Source: Marinobacter sp. THAF197a
GTDB lineage: Bacteria > Pseudomonadota > Gammaproteobacteria > Pseudomonadales > Oleiphilaceae
Direction: 5' to 3'
Assembly: GCF_009363275.1 (NCBI RefSeq)
Contig: NZ_CP045324.1
Location: 1,364,001-1,428,000 of the forward strand
DNA length: 64,000 nt
Part shown: one piece after another, positions 36,664-45,212 of the stretch
Layout: every line of letters starts with the position of its first letter
Position numbering within the stretch: the stretch's first letter is position 1
The notes under the pieces: model-generated
Seen by the model: only the letters and a program-made list of their open reading frames with translations
What the model was told of the DNA's origin: nothing
The model's database searches: none
Position numbers and translations under genes: made by a program

Positions 36664-37155
36664 TCACTGATCTCTGGGATCAGGATTGTCCAGAATCGTT
36701 TGTGTTTGGGTTGTCCTGAATTCGTCAACGGCCTTTCGCACGTTGTCATCGAACGTGCCAATAATCTGTGCTGCCAGCAGGCCAGCGTTGGTGGCGCCCG
36801 CCTTCCCGATGGCCAGGGTGCCAACGGCGATGCCGCCGGGCATCTGTACGATAGACAGCAGTGAATCCAGGCCGTTCAGGGCCTTTGATTGTACAGGAAC
36901 GCCCAGGACTGGCAGAGAGGTCTGGGAGGCAACCATGCCGGGTAGGTGAGCTGCACCGCCGGCGCCTGCAATGATGACTTTCAGGCCGCGGTCGGCTGCG
37001 GTTTTGGCGTAGTCAAAGAGCAGGTCGGGTGTGCGGTGGGCGGAAACCACCCGGGTTTCGTAGGCGATGCCGAGTTTTTCGAGCATGTCGGCGGCGTGTT
37101 CCATGGTGGGCCAGTCGGATTTCGAGCCCATGATGAGTCCTACAAGCGGCTGCAT
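36664..37155 (-). CDS. purE: PurE, N5-CAIR mutase
   Basis: A 163-residue PurE of the class I type. The start MQPLVGLIMGSKSDWPTM holds the SKSDWP substrate loop. SAHRTPD, AGAGGAAHLPGM and GVPVQSK complete the active site. It moves the carboxyl group of N5-CAIR to C4. The start at 37155 is preferred to the 12-codon longer frame because GGACAG precedes it and the family begins there. Confidence 0.95.
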   Translation of the reverse strand: MQPLVGLIMGSKSDWPTMEHAADMLEKLGIAYETRVVSAHRTPDLLFDYAKTAADRGLKVIIAGAGGAAHLPGMVASQTSLPVLGVPVQSKALNGLDSLLSIVQMPGGIAVGTLAIGKAGATNAGLLAAQIIGTFDDNVRKAVDEFRTTQTQTILDNPDPRDQ

Positions 37156-37328
37156 ATGCAACTGTCCTGTGATAATTGGAAAGCCGGCCATTGTATGTTT
37201 TGCCTACCTACCATGCAACACAGCGCGGGCGTGGTTCCGGTAATCTTTAAAAGGCTTCATTTTAACGGATTGTTAAGTGCGGGTATTATCGTGGCTGACA
37301 TTTTGACCATCCCGATTCAGGAGTAGTA

Positions 37329-38285
37329 ATGGAACCCATTCGCCCGGACGATGACGAGCTGAGAGCTGAGCCCCCTATTGGTGGCGCCGAGCCCAGAAAA
37401 CCTGATGGGCAAAAGAGTAAATCGGCCAGTAACCGGCAGAAGCCCCCAAAGCCCCCAAAACCGGAGAAGACGTCTGGCGGTGGCGGCCCGGGAGGTGGGT
37501 TGTTGATGTGGCTTGTGTTGGTGGTGGTGGCCGCAGGAGCGGGTGCCGGCTGGTATGTTCAGAATGAGCGTATTGAAGCCCTCGAGGGGCAACTGGAAGA
37601 GGCCGATTACTGGGCTCGGCAGAGTAAGCTGGCGCTGGCCCGTTTTGAGGGTGAGTTATCGGAAACCGGGGAGTCGCTGCAGGAGCGGGGAGCTTCCCTG
37701 GAGGAGATGATTGCAGCTAATGACAAGCGCCTGGATTCAGCAGACAGTGAAATCCGTAAACTCTGGGTCATTGCCAACGAGCGCAACAAAAAGCGGCTTG
37801 ATGAGCACCAGCAAAGGCTGTCGGATGTTGATGATCAGCTTGCCCAGGCAAACAAGGCTGCGTCTGATTTGACCGCATCGTTGGAACAGGCACGTACGGG
37901 GTTGTCGGCAGATGTGGCGCAGGTGCGGCAGCGACTTGACGATTCCGTTGCTTCGCTGGAGCGGGCCAACCAGGAGGCGACGCAGCAGTTGACGCGGCTG
38001 AGCCAACAGATCGGGGATGTGGATCAGGTGGTTGAGAGCCGGATAAGGCGGTTTGAGCAGGAACAGAAGCTGGGGGTCAGTGGCATGGAAGGCCAGATTG
38101 CCGCGCTGGAGCAGAAGGTGGACGCCATGGCGGGCGACGGCGAGGTCCGGGCTTTGAGGAATCAGCTGTCTGAGCTCAAGAAAACCGTTGATGCGGTGGA
38201 TGCGTCGCGGTCTCAGCTTACTTCCCGGCTGGTCAGGCTGTCGGAGGAGGTAAACCAGCTTCGCTCGCAGGTTTCCGGAAACTAG
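37329..38285 (+). CDS. Membrane-anchored coiled-coil protein, function unknown
   Basis: A 318-residue protein. The N-terminal 55 residues are acidic, then proline- and lysine-rich, ending in a glycine stretch. One helix follows (about 58-80, LLMWLVLVVVAAGAGAGWYV). The remaining 230 residues are a nearly unbroken coiled coil in the periplasm. I do not recognise a named family; similar proteins are common in Marinobacter and Pseudomonas. AGGAG lies just upstream of the start. It is divergent from purE. Confidence 0.8.
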   Translation: MEPIRPDDDELRAEPPIGGAEPRKPDGQKSKSASNRQKPPKPPKPEKTSGGGGPGGGLLMWLVLVVVAAGAGAGWYVQNERIEALEGQLEEADYWARQSKLALARFEGELSETGESLQERGASLEEMIAANDKRLDSADSEIRKLWVIANERNKKRLDEHQQRLSDVDDQLAQANKAASDLTASLEQARTGLSADVAQVRQRLDDSVASLERANQEATQQLTRLSQQIGDVDQVVESRIRRFEQEQKLGVSGMEGQIAALEQKVDAMAGDGEVRALRNQLSELKKTVDAVDASRSQLTSRLVRLSEEVNQLRSQVSGN

Positions 38286-38430
38286 GCGCTTTTATTCTCC
38301 CGAAGGCTTGGCTTCCAGGGTGTGGGGGTGAATGTAACGGTTTGTATTCATCCCTTGCGGTAGCTCTCATTTCTATTGAGTGGCAGTTGATATCATCGGC
38401 TAACTCGATAGGGATGAAGAGTGCATAACA

Positions 38431-39291
38431 ATGAAAAAACGAGTGCCTTACCTTCGGAACGCTATCGCCCTGTTGTGTGTGGTGGCGCTCTCCGGTTGTA
38501 CGATCTATCAATCTATTGGCAAGAGCGTGGGAGCTTTCCTGCACCCTGTGTCGGGGCATGACTTTGTCCATATCGACACCGATGCCTGGGACCAGCGCAA
38601 TGCTGTTCTTTACTTCTACCGCACTCACTCCCAATGGGCTGCGGATGAGATCGAGTCGCCCAGCGTCTACATAGACGACAAGCACTACTTCAACATACGC
38701 AACAACAGTTACACCTGGCTTGAAGTGAAACCCGGTCAGCGTCACATCGCTATGCGCAGGCCGCTGCTGGGGCTGGAGGGGCTGAATTCGTTCAGCTTGA
38801 GCCTGATTGCCGATGCCACGCTGCGGGTTGAGCCCGGCAAGATCTATTACCTGCGTTACAACGAGCTGACCGAGCCGGAGCGGCGCCATCCGGATCTGGA
38901 CCCGGATCATCCTCTGGCCAGTGGCGATCTGCAGCTGGTGACCCGTGACTACGCCATGCAGTCTGGTCAGATTGTTTCGACTCTGTTCCTCAACAGCGAT
39001 CTGCTGGCGCCGAATCATGCTGGTGCTTCCATTGTTGAGGTTAATGAAGACATGGATTACAAAAAGCGAAAGGCGGCGTTGGAGGAAGAACGGGAGCTTG
39101 AGGTTGAGCAGCTGAAACAGCAGGGTAAGTATGAGTCTGCCTCCTGGTACTGGCCGTTCGGTGGTGGCCCCACAGAGCCCCTTGAGGCGGATCAGAAGCT
39201 GGAGGCGCTGGAGCGGGATTACGCAAAGCTGGAATTGGAACGTAAGCAGCGGCGTGAAGAGGAATCCGGCGGCGGCTGGTGGATTTTCTGA
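38431..39291 (+). CDS. DUF2846-like lipoprotein
   Basis: A 286-residue lipoprotein: signal with lipobox VALSGC at about residue 25. A beta-rich domain follows (about 50-180: NAVLYFYRTHSQWAAD...SVYIDDKHYFNIRNNSY...VEPGKIYYLRYN), resembling DUF2846. The C-terminal 90 residues are a charged helix ending in GGGWWIF. Its role is unknown, likely at the envelope. Confidence 0.75.
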   Translation: MKKRVPYLRNAIALLCVVALSGCTIYQSIGKSVGAFLHPVSGHDFVHIDTDAWDQRNAVLYFYRTHSQWAADEIESPSVYIDDKHYFNIRNNSYTWLEVKPGQRHIAMRRPLLGLEGLNSFSLSLIADATLRVEPGKIYYLRYNELTEPERRHPDLDPDHPLASGDLQLVTRDYAMQSGQIVSTLFLNSDLLAPNHAGASIVEVNEDMDYKKRKAALEEERELEVEQLKQQGKYESASWYWPFGGGPTEPLEADQKLEALERDYAKLELERKQRREEESGGGWWIF

Positions 39292-39340
39292 GCGAGGGTT
39301 GTCTACACTGGAGTTGGTTGACTTCGGTGAGATAAAAACA

Positions 39341-39598
39341 ATGTCGCTCAAAGATAATCTGGTAGTTCGATTCGAGAAAGTGGCGAGGCGCCTGGTGCCT
39401 TATCTGGAAGAGTCCTGGCGGGATGTCAGGGTTAAGCTGGATGATCTCAACCGTTCGCTGGCCAGTCAGGCGATTCCGAATGAACGGCGAGACAAAGTCA
39501 GTGAGTTGGCGTTGCGTCAGAAGGGCGAGCAGGCGGGCCAGAAAACCGGAGAGGTGCGCGACTTTCCTGGCGGGCGCAAACGGCACACAAGCTCCTGA
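39341..39598 (+). CDS. Small hypothetical protein, 85 residues
   Basis: A small basic protein beginning MSLKDNLVVRFEKVARRLV, with helical content and a basic tail (GGRKRHTSS). The start at 39341 follows a weak GGTGAG site. The open frame extends further upstream through the previous gene in another frame, which I regard as spurious. I recognise no family. Confidence 0.55.
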   Translation: MSLKDNLVVRFEKVARRLVPYLEESWRDVRVKLDDLNRSLASQAIPNERRDKVSELALRQKGEQAGQKTGEVRDFPGGRKRHTSS

Positions 39599-39663
39599 TT
39601 TTGATTAATAAATGCTCAGGTAATGCCGGGTCAGAAAAAATTCATGAATTTTCCGGAAAACAT

Positions 39664-39691
39664 TTGACACGGTGAGTGAAATGCTTAAAAT
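39664..39691 (+). promoter_or_regulatory. Strong sigma-70 promoter of tRNA-Val/Asp/Val cluster
   Basis: TTGACA (39664-39669), 16-base spacer, TAAAAT (39686-39691), then GCGCGTCTC, a GC-rich discriminator as in stringently controlled stable-RNA promoters. About 97 bases upstream of the first tRNA. Confidence 0.85.
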
Positions 39692-39788
39692 GCGCGTCTC
39701 ACTTGGTTGATGCAGCAATGCTGAATCAACAAGCGCCAAGCGCAACAAGTGACCGCTTTGAGCCTGAAGAACAGTAAGGCCACGAAGT

Positions 39789-39864
39789 GGGTGGTTAGCT
39801 CAGCTGGGAGAGCATCGCCCTTACAAGGCGAGGGTCGCAGGTTCGATCCCTGCACCACCCACCA
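39789..39864 (+). tRNA. tRNA-Val (anticodon TAC), copy 1
   Basis: 76 bases with encoded CCA. Acceptor GGGTGGT/ACCACCC; anticodon loop CTTACAA gives TAC. Identical to the copy at 40002. Confidence 0.96.
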
Positions 39865-39914
39865 TTTTCAAGCGGTTTCAGGTTCGGCGTTTATTTACAG
39901 CGCTGAATCGATGC

Positions 39915-39991
39915 GGAGCGGTAGTTCAGTTGGTTAGAATACCGGCCTGTCACGCCGGGGGTCGCGGGTTCGAGTCCCGTCCGCTCCGCCA
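39915..39991 (+). tRNA. tRNA-Asp (anticodon GTC)
   Basis: 77 bases with encoded CCA. Acceptor GGAGCGG/CCGCTCC; loop CTGTCAC gives GTC. Between the two tRNA-Val copies in one transcript. Confidence 0.96.
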
Positions 39992-40001
39992 ACTTTTTCC
40001 C

Positions 40002-40077
40002 GGGTGGTTAGCTCAGCTGGGAGAGCATCGCCCTTACAAGGCGAGGGTCGCAGGTTCGATCCCTGCACCACCCACCA
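40002..40077 (+). tRNA. tRNA-Val (anticodon TAC), copy 2
   Basis: 76 bases, identical to the first tRNA-Val, suggesting duplication inside the cluster. Followed directly by a terminator. Confidence 0.96.
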
Positions 40078-40090
40078 GATGTGAGAAAAA

Positions 40091-40119
40091 GCAGATCCAA
40101 GCGGATCTGCTTTTTTTTT
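40091..40119 (+). terminator. Terminator of tRNA cluster
   Basis: Stem GCAGATCC/GGATCTGC with 4-base loop, then nine T residues. Confidence 0.95.
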
Positions 40120-40153
40120 CGCCTGAAGGAAAGTCTGATCGTTTCCCCGTTAC

Positions 40154-40184
40154 AAAAAAACCGGGAGCTCGATGCCCCCGGTTT
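40154..40184 (-). terminator. Terminator of HMW-FabG gene
   Basis: Stem AACCGGG/CCCGGTT around an 11-base loop; read on the minus strand it ends in a T-run. Confidence 0.8.
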
Positions 40185-40215
40185 CTCGTCGTTCAGGCTT
40201 TTGCAAGGCCCGGCA

Positions 40216-41622
40216 TCATTTGCCGATCAGCGACTGCCCGCACACCCGCACAACGTTGCCGTTAACGCCGGCAGAAGCCGGGTTGCAGTACCAGGCAATG
40301 GCTTCTGCCACGTCTACCGGTTGTCCGCCCTGAGACAGACTGTTCATGCGCCGGCCCGCCTCGCGGATGGTGAATGGCATGGCGGCGGTCATCTGGGTTT
40401 CGATGAAGCCGGGGGCAATGGCGTTGATGGTTATGCCGTTTTTCAGGTGCTTCGCCATAGACTCCACATAACCGATCACACCGCTCTTGGCGCAGGAATA
40501 GTTGGTCTGGCCGAAGTTGCCGGCAATGCCGCTGATGGAGGAAATGCACACAATACGGCCGTTGTCGCGCATCAGCTTGCGCTCGGCCAGTTCTTCATCG
40601 ATCAGTTCCTCAGCGGTCAGGTTGACAGCGATCGTCATATCCCAGAAGTGCTCTGGCATGTTTCCGAGGGTTTTGTCGCGGGTAATGCCGGCGTTGTGAA
40701 CCACAAAATCAACCCCGCCGGTTTCTTTTTCGATGAAATCTGCTATCAGCTTGGGTGCCTTTTCTTCCGTAATGTCGCAGGCCAGTGCCTTGCCTTTGAT
40801 GGCGTCGGTTACTTTCTGCAGTTCCTCCAATGCCGGGGGGATATCCAGGCCGATAACGGTTGCGCCGTCACGGGCCAGGGTTTCTGCAATGGCTGCGCCA
40901 ATGCCCCGGGAGGCGCCAGTGACCAGGGCTACCTTGCCGGCCAGCGGAGCCACCGGGTTGGTGGCTTTGGCCTCCTCTGCTTCGCCAATACGCACCGCCT
41001 GGCCGGAAACATAAGCCGAGCGTGCAGACAGGAAGAAGCGAACCGTGGAATCCAGCTGGTTCTCGGCGTTCGGAGCCATCCATACCAGGTTGGCCGTGCA
41101 GCCCTTCTTGCCGATTTCCTTGCCAACGGCGCGGACAAAGCCTTCAAGGGCTTGCTGGGCGGCGGCCTGGGGTGCCTTCCGGCAGGTGTGAGGGTCCTGG
41201 CCTATCACCAGCACCCGGCCATTGGACGCCAGTTTGCGGATGGTCGGATGGAAAAAGTCGTACAGGGCGCGCAGTTCCTGAGGGGTTTTGAGACCGGTCG
41301 CATCGAATACCAGAGCTGAGAACTTTCCGTTCACTTCGCCGGACACATCCAGCGCCTTGGCTTTGTTGCCCGCCTGAGCGGAGTCCGCCAGGGTTTCGAT
41401 GCCCGTGGCATGGTGCAGGCCCGCCGGGCTGGCGCCAATGATTGAGCCGAGCGTGGCGATAGCGCGGGCACCGGCGCCTGCACCAATCAATACGTCGCCT
41501 TCAATAAATGGCTGGTCGACCCGCTTCAGGCGGTTGAGGGGCGCCGGGGAGGGCAAGCCCAGCGACTGTGCAGCGGTTTTGCCAACCGGAGTGTTAACCA
41601 GTTTCAGGTAGAGGTCAGACAT
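40216..41622 (-). CDS. High-molecular-weight 3-oxoacyl-ACP/CoA reductase (FabG4 type)
   Basis: A 468-residue protein with two SDR-like halves. The N-terminal half (about 1-215) is degenerate, lacking clean catalytic residues. The C-terminal half (about 222-468) has TGASRGIG, NAG (HNAGITRD), Ser in SSISG, and YSCAK. This layout matches HMW FabG proteins such as mycobacterial FabG4, which reduce 3-oxoacyl substrates on ACP or CoA. It is divergent from a thiolase gene that likely acts in the same fatty acid pathway. Confidence 0.88.
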   Translation of the reverse strand: MSDLYLKLVNTPVGKTAAQSLGLPSPAPLNRLKRVDQPFIEGDVLIGAGAGARAIATLGSIIGASPAGLHHATGIETLADSAQAGNKAKALDVSGEVNGKFSALVFDATGLKTPQELRALYDFFHPTIRKLASNGRVLVIGQDPHTCRKAPQAAAQQALEGFVRAVGKEIGKKGCTANLVWMAPNAENQLDSTVRFFLSARSAYVSGQAVRIGEAEEAKATNPVAPLAGKVALVTGASRGIGAAIAETLARDGATVIGLDIPPALEELQKVTDAIKGKALACDITEEKAPKLIADFIEKETGGVDFVVHNAGITRDKTLGNMPEHFWDMTIAVNLTAEELIDEELAERKLMRDNGRIVCISSISGIAGNFGQTNYSCAKSGVIGYVESMAKHLKNGITINAIAPGFIETQMTAAMPFTIREAGRRMNSLSQGGQPVDVAEAIAWYCNPASAGVNGNVVRVCGQSLIGK

Positions 41623-41811
41623 GATGTTCTTCCTTGTGAGTTTGGTTGAGTATGAAATAGCCCAAAGGGTAAAGCTTCTGCCAGTTATTGGATTGACTCA
41701 ACTCAGTCATGGCGTTGTCAGAGTTGCCAATGAGCAACGGGCGCCAGGCGCTAGACTCTGGGCTAACCTGAATCAAACCACTTATGATCACCACTGAAGG
41801 GACAGTTTGCT

Positions 41812-43149
41812 ATGGCACAGGCACCAAAAACCACTCGTACTGGCACGAAATCCGGTTCTCGGGCTACCAAAAAGGCGCCCGGCATTCGCCGCGTTGCCGT
41901 TATTGGCGGTAATCGCACGCCATTTGCCCGCTCCAACACCGCCTACAGCAAAATCAGTAATCAGGAGCTGCTGACATCCACGCTTCGGGGTCTGGTGGAT
42001 CGCTACAACCTCCAGGGCATGAGGCTGGGCGAGGTGGTCGCTGGCGCGGTGATCAAACACTCCCGGGACTTCAACCTTACCCGTGAGTCGGTGTTGAGCT
42101 CGGGCCTGGCGCCGGAAACGCCGGCCTACGATATCCAGCAGGCCTGTGGTACCGGGCTTGAGGCAGCCATTCTGGTGGCGAACAAAATTGCTCTTGGGCA
42201 AATTGAATGCGGTATCGCCGGCGGTACCGATACCACGTCGGATGCGCCCATCGGTGTGGGTGAGGGCTTGCGGGAAATTCTTCTGGACCTGAACCGTGCC
42301 AAAACCGCCAAGGAACGCCTCAAGATTCTCGGCCGTTTCCGCCCGGGCCATCTGATGCCGGAGATTCCGGAGAATGGCGAGCCGCGTACCGGACTGTCCA
42401 TGGGGGATCACTGTCAGGTCACGGCGAAGGAGTGGAATATTGCCCGTGAGGATCAGGATCGCCTGGCCTGGGAAAGCCACCAGAAGCTGGCCAAGGCCTA
42501 TGACGAAGGCTTCTTTGAGGATCTTCTGACACCGATGGCGGGTCTGGATAAAGATAACATCCTGCGCCCGGATACCACCCTTGAAAAGCTGGCTACATTG
42601 AAACCCTGTTTTGATCGTGAGAACGGCACCATGACCGCTGCCAACAGCACCGCACTGACGGATGGCGCTTCTTGTGTGCTGCTGGCCAGTGAGGAGTGGG
42701 CCAAGGCCAATAATATGGAAGTGAAGGCCTGGCTGACGTTCTCTGAAGTGGCAGCGGTGGACTTCGTGGACAAGAAAGAGGGCCTGCTGATGGCGCCGGC
42801 CTATGCCGTGCCGCGTATGCTGGAGAAGGCAGGTCTGACCCTGCAGGATTTCGACTTCTACGAAATTCACGAAGCCTTCGCCGCCCAGGTATTGTCTACC
42901 CTGAAGGCGTGGGAAGATCCGGTCTTCTGCAAGGAGCGCCTGGGTCTGGACAAGCCGCTGGGCAGTATTGACCGGGCAAAGATGAACGTGAAAGGCTCCA
43001 GTCTGGCAACCGGGCACCCGTTTGCCGCCACCGGTGGTCGTATCGTCGCAACCCTGGCCAAATTGCTGGAAGAAAAGGGCAGTGGTCGAGGCCTGATTTC
43101 CATCTGTGCGGCGGGCGGTCAGGGCGTGACGGCGATTCTGGAGCGCTAA
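41812..43149 (+). CDS. Acetyl-CoA C-acyltransferase (FadI-like thiolase)
   Basis: A 445-residue thiolase. The nucleophilic cysteine is in QQACGTGLEAA near residue 108. EIHEAFAAQ, GHPFAATGGR and CAAGGQGVTA near the end supply the catalytic histidine and second cysteine. It cleaves 3-ketoacyl-CoA with CoA, or runs in reverse. The first 25 residues are basic and disordered. The start follows GGGACAG. It shares its promoter region with HMW-FabG. Confidence 0.92.
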   Translation: MAQAPKTTRTGTKSGSRATKKAPGIRRVAVIGGNRTPFARSNTAYSKISNQELLTSTLRGLVDRYNLQGMRLGEVVAGAVIKHSRDFNLTRESVLSSGLAPETPAYDIQQACGTGLEAAILVANKIALGQIECGIAGGTDTTSDAPIGVGEGLREILLDLNRAKTAKERLKILGRFRPGHLMPEIPENGEPRTGLSMGDHCQVTAKEWNIAREDQDRLAWESHQKLAKAYDEGFFEDLLTPMAGLDKDNILRPDTTLEKLATLKPCFDRENGTMTAANSTALTDGASCVLLASEEWAKANNMEVKAWLTFSEVAAVDFVDKKEGLLMAPAYAVPRMLEKAGLTLQDFDFYEIHEAFAAQVLSTLKAWEDPVFCKERLGLDKPLGSIDRAKMNVKGSSLATGHPFAATGGRIVATLAKLLEEKGSGRGLISICAAGGQGVTAILER

Positions 43150-43173
43150 GTTACGGGAAAACCGTAATTTCCT

Positions 43174-43202
43174 TTGACAGGGGCAACTTCACGCCGTATT
43201 AT
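43174..43202 (+). promoter_or_regulatory. Strong sigma-70 promoter of tRNA-fMet
   Basis: TTGACA (43174-43179), 17-base spacer, TATTAT (43197-43202), followed by CGCGCC. Confidence 0.9.
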
Positions 43203-43246
43203 TCGCGCCACGTTGATCGGGGTGACCCGGTAAACAACCAGTTTGA

Positions 43247-43323
<77 letters not shown>

Positions 43324-43326
43324 ATA

Positions 43327-43363
43327 AAAAAGGCAGATCAGTACTAACTGATCTGCCTTTTTG
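43327..43363 (+). terminator. Terminator of tRNA-fMet
   Basis: A 16-pair stem (AAAAGGCAGATCAGT-type arm with its complement) around ACTA, followed by TTTTTGCTTTTTG. Confidence 0.93.
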
Positions 43364-43462
43364 CTTTTTGTATCCAAAAAATACGATATACCGATCTGAA
43401 GGTCGCCGATGGGTGTGCCCGCCTGGTGGACGGCCCCTTAGTCAACGAACAGGAGCTTTTAC

Positions 43463-44683
43463 ATGTCCAGCCGGCTGCCCGCTTTCCTACGCCCTTTATT
43501 GCAACTGGGCCTGATCCCGCAAATTACCATCGGCATTGTTGCCGGCATACTGTTGGCCATTATTGCGCCAGAGGCGGCGCGCTCGGTATCGCTGCTTGGG
43601 CAATTGTTTATTTCGGCTCTGACAGCCGTGGCGCCGATTCTGGTATTTGTACTGGTGGCGTCGGCTATTGCCGCCCACCAGAAGGGGCAACCTACCCACA
43701 TTCGCGGGGTGTTGTTTCTGTATGTGGTTGGCACCCTGCTGGCGGCGGTGGTGGCCGTGGTTGCCAGCTTTGTGTTCCCCTCTGAGCTTACCCTGGATAT
43801 GCCGGAAGTGACCGGTAATCCGCCGGGCAGCATTGTCGAAATTCTGCAGAATCTGGTTTTGAGCGTGGTTACCAATCCGGTCACGGCACTGATGGACGCC
43901 AATTTCATTGCCATTTTGGCCTGGGCCATCGGCCTCGGGTTGATGTTGCGGCAGTCCGGCGAAGCCACCAGAACGGTTCTGAACGATCTGTCTGAAGCCA
44001 TTTCTGGTATCGTGAAGGTGGTCATCCGGCTGGCACCTTTGGGCATTTTTGGCCTTGTCGCCAATACCCTGGCGGAGTCAGGTGTGGCGGCCCTGCTCGA
44101 GTATGGTCATTTGCTGGCGGTGATTGTGGGCTGCATGCTGTTTGTGGCGCTGGTTACCAATCCATTGATTGTTTTTGCTTACACGCGCCGCAACCCATAC
44201 CCTCTGGTGTTTGCCTGCCTGCGGGGGAGCGCGATTACTGCTTTCTTTACTCGCAGTTCTGCCGCCAACATTCCGGTGAATCTCAATCTGTGTGACCGTC
44301 TAAAGCTCGATCCGGACACCTATTCGATTTCCATTCCGCTGGGTGCAACCATCAATATGGCCGGGGCGGCGATTACCATCTCCGTGATCACACTGGCCAC
44401 AGCGCATACGCTCGGTATTCCGGTTGACTTACCAACGGCACTGTTACTTTGTGTGGTATCCGCCGTTGCAGCCTGTGGTGTCTCTGGTGTGGCCGGTGGT
44501 TCCTTGCTGCTTATCCCGCTGGCCACCAGCCTGTTTGGCATTTCCGCCGATATTGCCATGCAGGCCGTGGCCATCGGGTTTGTGATCAGTGTGGTACAGG
44601 ATTCCACCGAAACGGCGCTGAATTCCTCCACGGATGTCCTGTTTACCGCAGCCGCCTGCCGTGCGGCGGAGGATCGGGTGTGA
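43463..44683 (+). CDS. sstT: Sodium/serine-threonine symporter SstT
   Basis: A 406-residue dicarboxylate/amino acid:cation symporter close to SstT. Family landmarks are ITIGIVAGILLAII, the AVAPILVFVLVASAIA segment near 55, and the serine-rich FFTRSSAANIPVN near 265. The second hairpin shows GATINMAGAAITI and the late VVQDSTETALNSS. It imports serine and threonine with sodium. The start has AGGAG 8 bases upstream. Its stop overlaps the start of the next gene (TGATG), so the two are coupled. Confidence 0.92.
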   Translation: MSSRLPAFLRPLLQLGLIPQITIGIVAGILLAIIAPEAARSVSLLGQLFISALTAVAPILVFVLVASAIAAHQKGQPTHIRGVLFLYVVGTLLAAVVAVVASFVFPSELTLDMPEVTGNPPGSIVEILQNLVLSVVTNPVTALMDANFIAILAWAIGLGLMLRQSGEATRTVLNDLSEAISGIVKVVIRLAPLGIFGLVANTLAESGVAALLEYGHLLAVIVGCMLFVALVTNPLIVFAYTRRNPYPLVFACLRGSAITAFFTRSSAANIPVNLNLCDRLKLDPDTYSISIPLGATINMAGAAITISVITLATAHTLGIPVDLPTALLLCVVSAVAACGVSGVAGGSLLLIPLATSLFGISADIAMQAVAIGFVISVVQDSTETALNSSTDVLFTAAACRAAEDRV

Positions 44684-45189
44684 TGGTGGGTCGTAATGGC
44701 CGCAACCTGATTTTCATCGGCATGCCCGGCAGTGGCAAAAGTACCATCGGTGTGCTGGTGGCCAAGCGCCTTGGTATGGGGTTCACTGACACCGACCTGC
44801 TGATTCAGGAGCAGGCCGGTCGCACCCTGCAGGAGATCGTTGATCGGGACGGCTATGTGGCGTTGCGTCAGATCGAGGAGCAGGTGTTGCTGGCGCTGGA
44901 CGTTCAGAATCAGGTGATCAGTACCGGCGGCAGTGCGGTGTACAGTGATGCTGCAATGCAGCACTTGAAGCGTAACGGCACCGTGGTGTTTCTGGACATT
45001 TCACTGGAGACGGTGATTCACCGCATTGGCGATTACAGCCTTCGGGGGATTTCGCGGCGGCCGGACCAGTCTCTGGCCGAGTTGTTCGAGGAGCGTTTCG
45101 CGCTTTATACCCGCTATGCAGACCTGACCGTAAAAGGGGAGGGCTTCAATCAGGACCAGTTGTGTGAGGCGATTATCCGCAAGCTCTGA
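44683..45189 (+). CDS. Shikimate kinase-like P-loop kinase
   Basis: A 168-residue NMP-kinase-fold protein. Walker A is GMPGSGKST (about 13-21), and the shikimate-binding aspartates are in TDTD near 36. An arginine (ALRQIEE) and the lid arginine with RFALYTRYADL follow. Two deviations from AroK are seen: the GGG motif reads TGGS, and the RPLL lid motif is replaced by RRPDQSL. It starts within the sstT stop. It may be a divergent paralogue with another substrate; the regular aroK is expected beside aroB elsewhere. Confidence 0.8.
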   Translation: MVGRNGRNLIFIGMPGSGKSTIGVLVAKRLGMGFTDTDLLIQEQAGRTLQEIVDRDGYVALRQIEEQVLLALDVQNQVISTGGSAVYSDAAMQHLKRNGTVVFLDISLETVIHRIGDYSLRGISRRPDQSLAELFEERFALYTRYADLTVKGEGFNQDQLCEAIIRKL

Positions 45190-45212
45190 AGGTATTCGTC
45201 CGGTGGGACGGG

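Noticed and set aside
36486..36824. Short open frames across the purE-purK palindrome
   Set aside because: They arise because both arms encode related sequence on both strands; the region is a non-coding palindrome.
38233..39351. 372-codon minus-strand frame over the DUF2846-like gene
   Set aside because: The plus-strand gene has a lipoprotein signal and lipobox; the antisense frame has no signal or family.
39749..39937. Small plus-strand frame through the first tRNA-Val
   Set aside because: It translates the tRNA and its flank; no coding signs.
41788..43017. 409-codon open frame antisense to the thiolase
   Set aside because: The thiolase on the plus strand has all catalytic motifs; the antisense frame has none and no ribosome site.
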